From Mactromeris polynyma (lineage: Eukaryota; Mollusca; Bivalvia; Venerida; Mactridae), in the NCBI GenBank assembly GCA_032209605.1, contig JASFXZ010000016.1:9362001-9426000 (forward strand): 64,000 nt of DNA. Direction: 5' to 3'. A model generated the notes under the pieces. The model was not told the DNA's origin. It did not search any database and worked only from the letters and a program-made list of their open reading frames with translations. Shown piece after piece: positions 23,886-34,332 of this stretch (position 1 is the first letter of the stretch; the number at the start of each line of letters is the position of its first letter). A program made the position numbers and the translations under genes.

Positions 23886-24500
23886 TGTATCGGGACCACA
23901 AGAGCGAATAATATCCTCTAAGAAATTGTTCCAAGTTTATACGAAATTCGGTGTCGATGCCAGTTAATGTTTCCATTCGATATCTCCATGCATCGCAGTT
24001 TAATAGTGAGAATCACATCCCATGCTTGCTCAGCACACATGTTTACTTGTAGTGCAACCTTTATTGAACTCTAGCTTCAATCGCAATGCTCGGCAATTTC
24101 CGTACAGTTCGGAAATCAGATAATAACCGATGTTTTCTGAATGCTCTACCTTATTCCTAACAATACGGAATAACGGAAATGGGTTATAAGTCTCATAATT
24201 TCTCATTTTTATGTATCAAAAAGTAGTTGTTACCTAGGACATTTTAACCAAAAACACTTAAACAATAATTCAACAATAATTTTTGAACCAGATATTTCAC
24301 TTTAAAATAAAATTCTCACGATGGATTCAGAAACGAAGATCGGATGTCACGTCAATTCGACATGTTGATTGGTCGAATTGGTCGTATGCAAATGATGCGC
24401 AGTGATACATAGAGTGGTATCAAACTCGTCTAACTCGGCCACGGCTGTTTCCAAAATTACAGTTATTAAAGACATGGGGCTAATGCCGCAGTCTAAAAAA
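23886..24500 (+). repeat. dispersed repeat family M, copy 2
   Basis: Collinear with 19690-20225 plus 21570-21800, without the pogo-like insertion and with only one partial copy of the 41-bp minisatellite (TGCTCTACCTTATTC at about 24141). It is a useful picture of the sequence before those two events, though indels show it is not recent. Confidence 0.75.
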
Positions 24501-24845
24501 ACTCGACTTATGGCCAGTAATATATAGTAATCATGGGTGTTCTGCTTTGCAACCTGATTGGGTGTCTAGATATAGCCTGCTTTCAATTAAATTTTATGAT
24601 TTGATTATTTCTTTTATTTTAAAAAAATCTTTATTTGATAAAATTTGAAATTCCCAAATGAAATTAAATTAATATGAATTGTTTATGTTAAAGTTTTACA
24701 TGTCAGAGATAACCATATCCTAAATATTAATAGAGAGCAGTACTGAAGTAACTTTCACCATGAAGAACAATGTCATGCTACTTTTCACATTTCATTACAA
24801 TTACACAAAAATCAAGGGGCGGTGAATTTGACAACCATGATTAAA

Positions 24846-24874
24846 ATACTTTCACAAATTGTTTGTGAAAGTAT
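24846..24874. repeat. perfect 13-bp-arm hairpin
   Basis: ATACTTTCACAAA (24846-24858), a three-base TTG loop, and TTTGTGAAAGTAT (24862-24874). It lies four bases before a minus-strand family J copy and may be part of that element's end. Confidence 0.85.
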
Positions 24875-24878
24875 CTTA

Positions 24879-25190
24879 ATATACATGTGAACCTTTTTCT
24901 GAAGGCAAATCGGGAGATTGCACCTCGAAAAGCAGGAGATTGAGACTCAATACGGGAGATTTTATTGTGTGGCTGAAATTTTGTTAACATCATGTCTTCA
25001 TCCGTATCATAAGCTGTTAATAGCAATATTCTGGGTATTAACTTGTAATCTGGGGTTCATCCGTTTAATAGTCGCCAATTAACAATTGTATCGCCAATAG
25101 TCATATCTGAATACAATAGAAACGTGTGAAACTTGAATAAACAACATGACAAGTGAGGGTCGCGTCGTATTTTGATCAGTTTCACCAAGC
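24879..25190 (-). repeat. family J element, copy 3, inverted
   Basis: Starts TACATGTGAACC and runs through TTGTGTGGCTGAAATTTTGT, CATCCGTATCATAAGCTGTT and GTGAGGGTCGCGTC, the reverse complement of 6804-7232. It carries extra TCGGGAGATT-type words near its start. Decayed and without an intact opposite end. Confidence 0.75.
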
Positions 25191-25235
25191 GCTTGATTCC
25201 ATGGTTTAGAGACTATTTAGAAAGTATTAAAGTGT

Positions 25236-25365
25236 ACTAATTGGCGTCAAGGTTACCAATGTTGTTCCGTTGAAAAGAAGTTGGTTAACTGGCTAACGTA
25301 AGATTTGATTGGTTTACACAACACTGATAGGCAAATAGCAAAACCATGTCAGTATGGCTGCGACG
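25236..25365 (+). repeat. dispersed repeat family N, copy 2
   Basis: GTCAAGGTTACCAATGTTGT, TAACGTAAGATTTGATTGG and GCAAATAGCAAAACCATG match the copies at 19409, 55196 and 62820 in the same orientation. Confidence 0.75.
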
Positions 25366-26270
25366 TAAAACAGTGTGAAAGTCCTTTATGCCAAAATTGC
25401 AGAATCTGGACAGTGCTATGGCAGCTGAAGTATTCCAACTGATATGTTCGTAACTCAAAACTTTGGCATAACTCAAAATCATGAAACACACATTTGTTTT
25501 AAGTTTATGCAAGTAACAAAGTTTTTACCTTCTACACTAGGCTGTATGTATATTCAATTCAACTTCAAATAACTAATAATATCAGATATCTGTAAATCAA
25601 AAGGCTGGTAGGTTAAGAACACTACTTCAAGTTGTTTGCTGACGTGTACACATCTTCCATACAGTGCTTTGATTCTTGGAACATGTCAAAAGGCTTTGTG
25701 CTATATATTTATACACAAATAATTTCTTTCAACTTCTGTTGCCAATGGACTCTGGACATATCTATAGACCTTCCAGTGTCAAATAATGAAATGAAGATAA
25801 AACTAATATGCAGCTGAAAATGTCACAGGTAATCTATTGATGTCAGTCTGGAATGCCATCAGAAGTACACAATTTAAAAAGGAATCAATGAATGATGTAG
25901 GTATAAAATTTAAATTAAAATTTCATATTCTATGACTTTCAGTAAATAATTTTCGACAAGTACAATGCCAACTGTTGAAGAATGGTGCTACACCCCCCCC
26001 CTCCATCAATCAACCAAAATGTTTCTTAGAAATCAACAATATATTTCTATTAGCCTAAGTTAATATGATAATTAATCTTAAGGAATTTCATAGCAGTGCA
26101 AGTAATTCTACACTTTTGATTTATTTTCTAATGCAACAAAATATCCTTGAAAACAAAACTGCAGGGGGGGGGGACAAAAAGGAACTTAATGTATCACAAG
26201 GAATCTTTAGGAATGTGAAATACTATCCTCATGTAAATAGTAATACTGTAAATGTCATTATGGTGTTTTA
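25366..26270. other. unannotated stretch with homopolymer runs
   Basis: Poly-C at about 25993-26002 and poly-G at about 26164-26173 (nine or ten bases each). No gene recognised. Confidence 0.55.
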
Positions 26271-26271
26271 G

Positions 26272-27345
26272 GTCTCATTGAATGTTTCCATCACATAACT
26301 AAGCTCATGCATTGAATGTTTCCATCACATAACTAAGCTCATGCATTGAATGTTTCCATCACATCACTAAGCTCATTCATTGAATGTTTCCCTCACTTAA
26401 CTAAGCTCATTCATTTAATGTTTCCATCACATAAATATGCTCATTCATTTAATGTTTCCCTCACATAACTAAGCTCATTCATTTAATGTTTCCATCACAT
26501 AAATATGCTCAATTTCATTGAATGTTTCCATCACATAACTAAGCTCATTCATTTAATGTTTCCATCACATAAATATGCTCATTCATTTAATGTTTCCATC
26601 ACATAACTAAGCTCATTCATTTAATGTTTCCATCACATAAATATGCTCATTCATTTAATGTTTCCCTCACATAACTAAGCTCATTCATTTAATGTTTCCA
26701 TCACATAACTAAGCTCATGCATTGAATGTTTCCATCACATAACTAAGCTCATGCATTGAATGTTTCCATCACATAACTAAGCTCATGCATTGAATGTTTC
26801 CATCACATCACTAAGCTCATTCATTGAATGTTTCCCTCACTTAACTAAGCTCATTCATTTAATGTTTCCATCACATAAATATGCTCATTCATTTAATGTT
26901 TCCCTCACATAACTAAGCTCATTCATTTAATGTTTCCATCACATAAATATGCTCAATTTCATTGAATGTTTCCATCACATAACTAAGCTCATTCATTTAA
27001 TGTTTCCATCACATAAATATGCTCATTCATTTAATGTTTCCATCACATAACTAAGCTCATTCATTTAATGTTTCCATCACATAAATATGCTCATTCATTT
27101 AATGTTTCCCTCACATAACTAAGCTCATTCATTTAATGTTTCCATCACATAACTAAGCTCATTCATTTAATGTTTCCATCACATAAATATGCTCAATTTC
27201 ATTGAATGTTTCCATCACATAAATATGCTCAATTTCATTGAATGTTTCCATCACATAACTAAGCTCATTCATTTAATGTTTCCATCACATAAATATGCTC
27301 AATTTCATTGAATGTTTCCATCACATAACTAAGCTCATTCATTTT
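26272..27345. repeat. 34-bp minisatellite, about 31 copies, with 13-unit higher-order repeat
   Basis: The unit is of the form GAATGTTTCCATCACATAAC followed by TAAGCTCATGCATT. Variants include CCCTCAC, AAATATGCTC and a 36-bp form with CTCAATTTCATTG (26508, 26952 and later). The 26508-26952 spacing is 444 bp, thirteen units plus two bases, and the variants between them repeat in the same order, so a 13-unit block was duplicated. Confidence 0.95.
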
Positions 27346-27676
27346 GTCACTAAGACAGTAAAAAAGACAGGTAAATAAAGATAAATATAAAGAATATAGA
27401 TGAATGGTCATCTATTCATAATTTTCTACTTTGTGTTTTAAGCATTTTAGCCATCCACCCGACTTAGCCAAGATTCATGCTTCGACCATACTCAGTCTCC
27501 TGCCAGCAACTGAAGTAAGATTATGTAGGGGCAACTGTGTTCTTGTCAACCACATAACCTAAATTGTGCATATGCGACTTTTAAACCAAAACTAATAATT
27601 TACACAAAATGTTGGAAATTACCTTGCAAGTTGAACAAGCAGCCTCAGAAAACTTCCATACTCAAATGACAATGCA
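27346..27676. other. spacer between two arrays
   Basis: Unique-looking sequence with no gene or repeat recognised. Confidence 0.55.
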
Positions 27677-27680
27677 CTTG

Positions 27681-28005
27681 TGTGATTGACCACACCAGGC
27701 AGTTGTGTGATTGACCACACCAGGCAGTTGTGTGATTGACCACACCAGGCAGTTGTGTGATTGACCACACCAGGCAGTTGTGTGATTGACCACACCAGGC
27801 AGTTGTGTGATTGACCACACCAGGCAGTTGTGTGATTGACCACACCAGGCAGTTGCGTGATTGACCACACCAGGCAGTTGCGTGATTGACCACACCAGGC
27901 AGTTGCGTGATTGACCACACCAGGCAGTTTTGTGATTGACCACACCAGGCAGTTGTGTGATTGACCACACCAGGCAGTTGTGTGATTGACCACACCAGGC
28001 AGTTG
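27681..28005. repeat. 25-bp minisatellite, 13 copies
   Basis: The unit TGTGATTGACCACACCAGGC plus AGTTG is repeated 13 times with exact phase. Three consecutive copies carry CGTGATTG and one TTTTGTG. GTGTG and CCACAC inside each unit can pair. Three overlapping minus-strand frames (27619-28022) stay open because three units equal 75 bases and no phase contains a stop; this is not evidence of a gene. Confidence 0.95.
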
Positions 28006-28124
28006 CAGGAAGATATAATCATCTACAGTGATAACAAGAGCTAATACTATCGTAAAATAAGCTGCACGTTATAAAATCATTGTCACTTGAGTTTAAAATA
28101 AAGCAGTGTAAAAATGACTCAACT

Positions 28125-28655
28125 CCTATGACTCCACCTTTAGTGACCTATGTTTGAACCCTATACCACTTGGAAAAATATCCCAACAACTGTTTTCGAA
28201 ATTTATGCAATGTATTTAATAAGAAATTGCTCTCTGACCAAGTCTGGTGAAAATTGGACAAAGAATTTTAAAGTTATTGATAGGAAAAGACCAATTTTAG
28301 ATAAGTTTTCTAATTAGAGGGCAATAATTCTACAGTGACAAGTGCGATATGACTGGTTATCAAAATTGTCCAAGATATTATGCCGATACACATTCTGACC
28401 AAGTCTGGTGAATATTGGACAAAGAATTCTAAAGTTATTGATCAGACAAGACCAATTTTAGGTAGTTTCTCTAATTAAAGGGCAATAACTCAGGAGTGAC
28501 AAGTGCAATATGGCTGATTATCAAACTTGTCCAAGATATTACGCCGATACACATTCTGACGAAGTCTGGTGAAGATTGGAAAAAGAATACTTAAGTTTTT
28601 GATCAGACAACATTCTGGACACTGCCCGACCGCCGCAGGTTAAACTATAATATGT
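28125..28655 (+). mobile_element. pearl-like/Helitron-like remnant with 161-bp core units
   Basis: The words TCTGACCAAGTCTGGTGA (28233, 28394, 28555), GGGCAATAA and GTTATTGAT recur every 161 bases with moderate divergence. They are followed by GGACACTGCCCGACCGCCGC and TTAAACTATAATATGTC. The order of units, then GC-rich CCGACCGCC tract, then short unique end, is the same as in the intact pearl-like elements, but the core sequence is a different family. Confidence 0.65.
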
Positions 28656-29194
28656 CTCGTTCATTGAACAGGTGCATAAAAATCACCCAACAATGCTTAA
28701 CCCAAGTGAAAAGAATATTTCTGCACAATACATGGCCCCCAATACAAGTACGGGACCAAAACTTGCCATGACAATAGAAATATGGAGATAAGAGAAATGT
28801 GATAATAAAATCATGATAATGCCATATATTCATATATATATACATGATTAATTTACTTAGTATGAAAGCCAGTCAATCTGATTCACCCTTTACAATAACA
28901 TGGCATACATCAGAGCTGCTGACCTCACAACAAGTTTCATGTATTATCTCTAGAACTGATGCATGAGATGTGTCAGTATGATGGATATGTGTCATTATGT
29001 TTGATTCATCATTTTCCTCATTACATACAGGTCCAATCTCATCATGCAATTAATGAGGAGTATGAGATATGTGGCATATAGCCTGGCCCTACATCAACAA
29101 TATGTGAATAAATGATAGGGTGAAACACTTTGTATGATGGTAATCAGCTACCATTAACATCATTGGTAAACTAGAATAACAGATGCCTCCACTT
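28656..29194. other. unannotated stretch
   Basis: Nothing recognised; short AT-rich spacer. Confidence 0.5.
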
Positions 29195-29390
29195 TCTACT
29201 TTTGTCACAAGTCAAGGGCCATAACTCTGTTGTTACTGGTCCAATATAAAAACTAAAACCCAGGTCCATAACTTCTAATCCTAATAAACATTTGTGTGAA
29301 GTTTGATGACTGTAGGCCAATTAGTTAAGAAGCTGTGTGTGCCACAAGATTTTCAGGACATACAACATAATAGACAGACAGACAAGATCA
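29195..29390 (+). mobile_element. short pearl-like remnant
   Basis: CAAGGGCCATAACTCTG, GTGTGAAGTTTGATGACTGT and GTGTGCCACAAG, followed by AGACAGACAGACAAG, echo the core-then-tetranucleotide layout of the other elements. It directly abuts the 26-bp minisatellite. Confidence 0.5.
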
Positions 29391-29395
29391 ACCCC

Positions 29396-30186
29396 ACAAA
29401 ACCACTGCAATGAGGGGTGAGATGGAAACCACTGCAATGAGGGGTGAGATGGAAACCACTGCAATGAGGGGTGAGATGAAACCACTGCAATGAGGGGTGA
29501 GATGAAACCACTGCAATGAGGGGTGAGATGGAAACCACTGCAATGAGGGGTGAGATGGAACACTGCAATGAGGGGTGAGATGGAACCACTGCAATGAGGG
29601 GGGAGATGGAACCACTGCAATGAGGGGTGAGATGGAAACACTGCAATGAGGGGTGAGATGGAACCACTGCAATGAGGGGTGAGATGGCACCACTGCAATG
29701 AGGGGTGAGATGGAACCACTGCAATGAGGGGTGAGATGGAACCACTGCAATGAAGGGTGAGATGGAACCACTGCAATGAGGGGTGAGATGGAACCACTGC
29801 AATGAGGGGTGAGATGGAACCACTGCAATGAGGGGTGAGATGGAAACCACTGCAATGAAGGGTGAGATGGAACCACTGCAATGAAGGGTGAGATGGAAAC
29901 ACTGCAATGAGGGGTGAGATGGAACCACTGCAATGAGGGGCGAGATGGAAACACTGCAATGAGGGGGGAGATGGAACCACTGCAATGAGGGGTGAGATGG
30001 AAACACTGCAATGAGGGGTGAGATGGAACCACTGCAATGAGGGGTGAGATGGAAACCACTGCAATGAGGGGTGAGATGGAAACCACTGCAATGAGGGGTG
30101 AGATGGAACCACTGCAATGAGGGGTGAGATGGAACCACTGCAATGAGGGGTGAGATGGAAACCACTGCAATGAGGGGTGAGATGGA
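29396..30186. repeat. 26-bp minisatellite, 30 copies, units 25-27 bp
   Basis: The unit is ACCACTGCAATGAGGGGTGA plus GATGGA(A). Thirty CTGCAATGA words were counted. Lengths of 25, 26 and 27 bases come from one to three A residues and ACCACT/ACACT variants. Minus-strand frames of 267-300 codons cross it only because no phase of the unit has a stop. Confidence 0.95.
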
Positions 30187-30318
30187 AACAAAATCTAACA
30201 ACAATTCTAAGTAGACAATACAATATTTGTAATTGAACAATATATAACCATCATAATAAACATTTAGAACACAATACTTTGAATGCTCAAATTGTTGGTA
30301 TGATATGTTTCAAAAGGT

Positions 30319-31284
30319 CACAATATTCAAACACACTGTGTAGTGCCAACAAGATTATTCCATGCACAATATTCAAACACACTGTGTAGTGCCAACAAGA
30401 TTATTCCATGCACAATATTCAAACACACTGTGTAGTGCCAACAAGATTATTCCATGCACAATATTCAAACACACTGTGTAGTGCCAACAAGATTATTCCA
30501 TGCACAATATTCAAACACACTGCGTAGTGCCAACAAGATTATTCCATGCACAATATTCAAACACACTGTGTAGTGCCAACAAGATTATTCCATGCACAAT
30601 ATTCAAACACACTGTGTAGTGCCAACAAGATTATTCCATGCACAATATTCAAACACACTGTGTAGTGCCAACAAGATTATTCCATGCACAATATTCAAAC
30701 ACACTGTGTAGTGCCAACAAGATTATTCCATGCACAATATTCAACCACACTGTGTAGTGCCAACAAGATTATTCCATGCACAATATTCAAACACACTGTG
30801 TAGTGCCAACAAGATTATTCCATGCACAATATTCAAACACACTGTGTAGTGCCAACAAGATTATTCCATGCACAATATTCAAACACACTGTGTAGTGCCA
30901 ACAAGATTATTCCATGCACAATATTCAAACACACTGTGTAGTGCCAACAAGATTATTCCATGCACAATATTCAAACACACTGTGTAGTGCCAACAAGATT
31001 ATTCCATGCACAATATTCAAACACACTGTGTAGTGCCAACAAGATTATTCCATGCACAATATTCAACCACACTGTGTAGTGCCAACAAGATTATTCCATG
31101 CACAATATTCAACCACACTGTGTAGTGCCAACAAGATTATTCCATGCACAATATTCAAACACACTGTGTAGTGCCAACAAGATTATTCCATGCACAATAT
31201 TCAAACACACTGTGTAGTGCCAACAAGATTATTCCATGCACAATATTCAAACACACTGTGTAGTGCCAACAAGATTATTCCATG
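30319..31284. repeat. 46-bp minisatellite, 21 copies, nearly identical
   Basis: The unit begins CACAATATTCAAACACACTG and ends AAGATTATTCCATG. The length is exactly 21 x 46. Only a few single-base variants were seen (TTCAACCACA three times, CTGCGTAG once), so it is among the most homogeneous arrays here and probably recent. Confidence 0.97.
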
Positions 31285-32574
31285 CACTTTACGACAATTT
31301 ACAACATGTTTCTTTAGAATTCACATAAACAAATTGGCTCAAATTGGCTTATCATATCAACAGTATAGAAACAGTGATGACATCATTTGATATCTGTTTT
31401 ATAAATAACATAATTATATTCTGTATTACTTGAATGTCTGAGGGTATAAGTATCTCATTGCAGATTCTGAACAAATGAACTTATTTTAACTATTGTGTAA
31501 TGTAACTGTGAACATTTATATTGTAACTTCAATTAATCTAGAGGGTTCCTTAAAATTATGCGTAGCCAGTTTTGACAATATTTGTATATCCATCTTATTG
31601 GTCGCTAGACATCACTTGATAACATTATGGAAAGTCTTGGCCAAAGCAAGTAATCTATCTTTACTGTCATGGATGTCTAGATTCCAAAAATGAAATCTTT
31701 GATATGTCTTACACAAATGGATAGCATAATACAACAGAATATCACAGTAAGTATTTCTGCAGTATTTGGAACATGTGTGTTGCTCTATAATATGGGCTAC
31801 AATGATTCCATGTTTCTAATTAAATGTCGGGTTTCAAGAGTATTCCAGTTTCTAGAGGGCCCAGTTTGGGGAGGTTCCACTGTATATTGACTTACTTCTT
31901 ATGATGTTATATCATGATGTTGGAGGTGCAACAATTCTGGCTGTATGCATTTATATACATATAACTTGAGGGTGGCTGGTATTATAATTGTCAATTATCA
32001 CCTAATGATGCTAATCATCACATTTCATCAAGATAACACACACTCAAATAAGTGGGATCATAGCCAAAATAAGGTAATATAGAGTAGAGTTGCCAAATAT
32101 ATGATAGCTGTTGATAAGTAATTAGATAAATAGATAAGCCATACTTAAATATAGCGCTAAAAATCTGGAATATGAAATATTGGTCGATAAATAAAGTAAA
32201 CAAACAAATTACAGGTAAATTGTATTAAATTACAGTAACCATAATCAACAAACAAATATAACTATGTATGTAGTCACATATAGTTCTCATAGAACACCTC
32301 AAAGTAATGCATGGAAGCAAAAAAAGTATGCTAGTATATAAATAGTTTACCAACAGGAGAGACTACTCTCAAAATAGTGACCATAGCAATATATAACAAA
32401 TACAGTTATCCATCTGTTTACTACATTCTACTTCCTTTTACTTACCTAAGGGAGACAACTGTAACAGGGATGTATAGTGAGTAGAAAATAAGACAAGATT
32501 TACTCATCTTAGATATACCAAAGTAACATTCACAGGAAAACACAGTTGTGACTTACCTGAAATAGATAGAATTT
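31285..32574. other. unannotated stretch with one solo transposon end
   Basis: No gene recognised. At 31853-31893 the sequence GGGGAGGTTCCACTG then TA looks like the right terminus of a pogo/Tigger-like element, but no convincing partner end was found upstream. Confidence 0.5.
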
Positions 32575-32576
32575 TT

Positions 32577-32610
32577 TATATGAAATCAACAAAAATGAAA
32601 AAAAACTATT
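32577..32610. repeat. left copy of a ~34-bp direct repeat flanking element I
   Basis: TATGAAATCAACAAAAATGA followed by AAAAAAACTATT recurs at about 35703-35738 (with GTGAAATC and AAAGCTATT) immediately outside the other end of the inverted-repeat element. That is much longer than normal target duplications. Confidence 0.85.
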
Positions 32611-32859
32611 TAGGCCACACCAAATTGATCAGTAGTTCTTCGAATTTTTTAAAAGAAAAAGATGGGGCGAGCAAGCGAAATTTTTATTTTATTTTATTTT
32701 TTAGTTCTCAAAATTTCACAGCTAGGCGCGAGGTTTTTTCACAATTTTATTTTTCTTATATTTCTCAAAATTTTACTGATGGTGCTTTTTTCCAATTCTA
32801 TTCTTTTTAATGAGTAGCAAATACAAAAATATTGAGCAATGCTGGTTGCAAACTTAAAA

Positions 32860-34332
32860 CTAGAGCTATCACTGAAGGTGATTAATACCCCCACAATACC
32901 GCTTTGTCAGACATATTTTTGATAAATTCAAAGATGGCCGCCAGTCAAGACAATGAAATTATCTATCACTATCTATCACTACAGGACCACAATCAGAATG
33001 TGCCGACAATATACACAACTAGGCTTGGTAGAAATAATTCATGGAAAACCATGTTATGTGACATGACGGAACAAGTGGTGATTCCCATATAGCCCCCATT
33101 GCATATTTTGAAGTGGGGTTATAATAAGAATTGTGTACATTTTAATATTTCGGAGGTGATATGAATACCACAGTATGGGAGTCAGGTCAAAATCAATAAA
33201 ATAGAAAAAATGAACAGTAATATATAGCACTTTGTCACAAAGAAATATAATGATACATTCGACTAGAGTATGAACTAGTAACACCAATATATTTGATTTT
33301 AACTCCCAAGATCTGAACATTTTGCATTCAAATTCGAACAAATATAGCAACAAAGCGTATTAAATTGATACAATTTATATTTGCAATCAAGACATTTTGT
33401 TCCATTGTCCTTGACTGCAGTTTCACAGATTTAATCAAATAATCAAACTACCTGGATATAACATTATATTATGCCTTATTTCAATGGATTTTAAAAGAAA
33501 TCCCGTTATTTTCACTGAAAGGCGAGTCTTCAACAACAAAAACAAACCATTTGCTAGTATCTGAATGTAATAAACCAAAAATGCTGCCAACAGAACAGTA
33601 AGAACTAATCAACAGTTCCTGTGAAATAAAAAACTGAACTTGTATAGAATTGCTCACAAAAAGCTGGGCAAAATGGAACTAAATCAATGCAAAATATATC
33701 AAACAATATGCTAGAAATAACAGTTATTTTCACAGAAAGATAAGTCGTTTACAACTAAAAACAAACCATTTGCTAGTAAGTGAAAGTAAGAGAAACTATT
33801 TTTAGTAACAGTGACCTTGACCTTGGCCCCACCAGCCCCAATATCGAACTTGACCTGTATCTTCTGATGTTACACCTGTGTACCAAAAAATTTTCAAATC
33901 TGTCTAGCCTTTCATGAGTTATCGTCCGGAAACCATGAAAACCAAGAGAAACTATTTTTAGTAACAGTGACCTTGACCTTGGCCCCACCAGCCCCAATAT
34001 CGAACTTGACCTGTATCTTCTGATGTTACACCTGTGTACCAAAAATTTTTCAAATCTGTCTAGCCTTTCATGAGTTATCGTCCGGAAACCATGAAAACCA
34101 AGAGAAACTATTTTTAGTAACAGTGACCTTGACCTTGGCCCCACCAGCCCCAATATCGAACTTGACCTGTATCTTCTGATGTTACACCTGTGTACCAAAA
34201 AATTTTCAAATCTGTCATGAGTTATCGTCCGGAAACCATGAAAACCGACAGACCGACCGACCGACAGACCGACCGACCGACCGACAAGCTCACTCCTATA
34301 TACCCCCTCAAACTTCGTTTGTGGGGGTATAA
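32860..34332 (+). mobile_element. pearl-like non-autonomous Helitron-like element, copy 2
   Basis: Starts CTAGAGCTATCACTGAAGGT and ends TTTGTGGGGGTATAA. It aligns with copy 1 (15557) along its whole length with very few substitutions (for example GTCACGAAG in copy 1, GTCACAAAG here). The third core unit lacks nine bases around TCTGTC...CATGAG, and the GACC microsatellite is shorter. The near-identity indicates recent movement or conversion. Confidence 0.8.
33783..34244. repeat. three 156-bp core units of pearl-like copy 2
   Basis: Same units as in copy 1, the last with a short deletion. Each again carries TGACCTTGACCTTGG. A minus-strand frame at 33773-34198 is open for the reason given for copy 1. 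Confidence 0.93.

Larger units (their letters stand above)
23429..24524. mobile_element. 1.1-kb inverted-repeat element enclosing repeat family M copy 2
   Basis: The left end TATATTACCAGCCATAAGTT (23429) and right end ACTTATGGCCAGTAATATA (24524) are inverted with about three mismatches over 22 bases, and CATAAGTCGAGG recurs just inside the left end. Inside lie a fragment of family J (23556-23685) and family M copy 2 (23886-24500). No clear target duplication. Confidence 0.6.

Noticed and set aside
27619..28022. Three overlapping minus-strand frames reading VVNHTTAWCGQ-type repeats
   Set aside because: They are the three phases of a stop-free 25-bp unit; no protein-level constraint.
29321..30240. 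Long minus-strand frames (267-300 codons) as repeat-rich proteins
   Set aside because: Three phases are open simultaneously, the unit varies between 25 and 27 bp so each frame changes phase repeatedly, and no initiation or domain context is visible.
31440..31893. Complete pogo-like element ending at 31890
   Set aside because: A right terminus (GGGGAGGTTCCACTG then TA) is present but I could not find an inverted partner to the left; reported as a solo end only.
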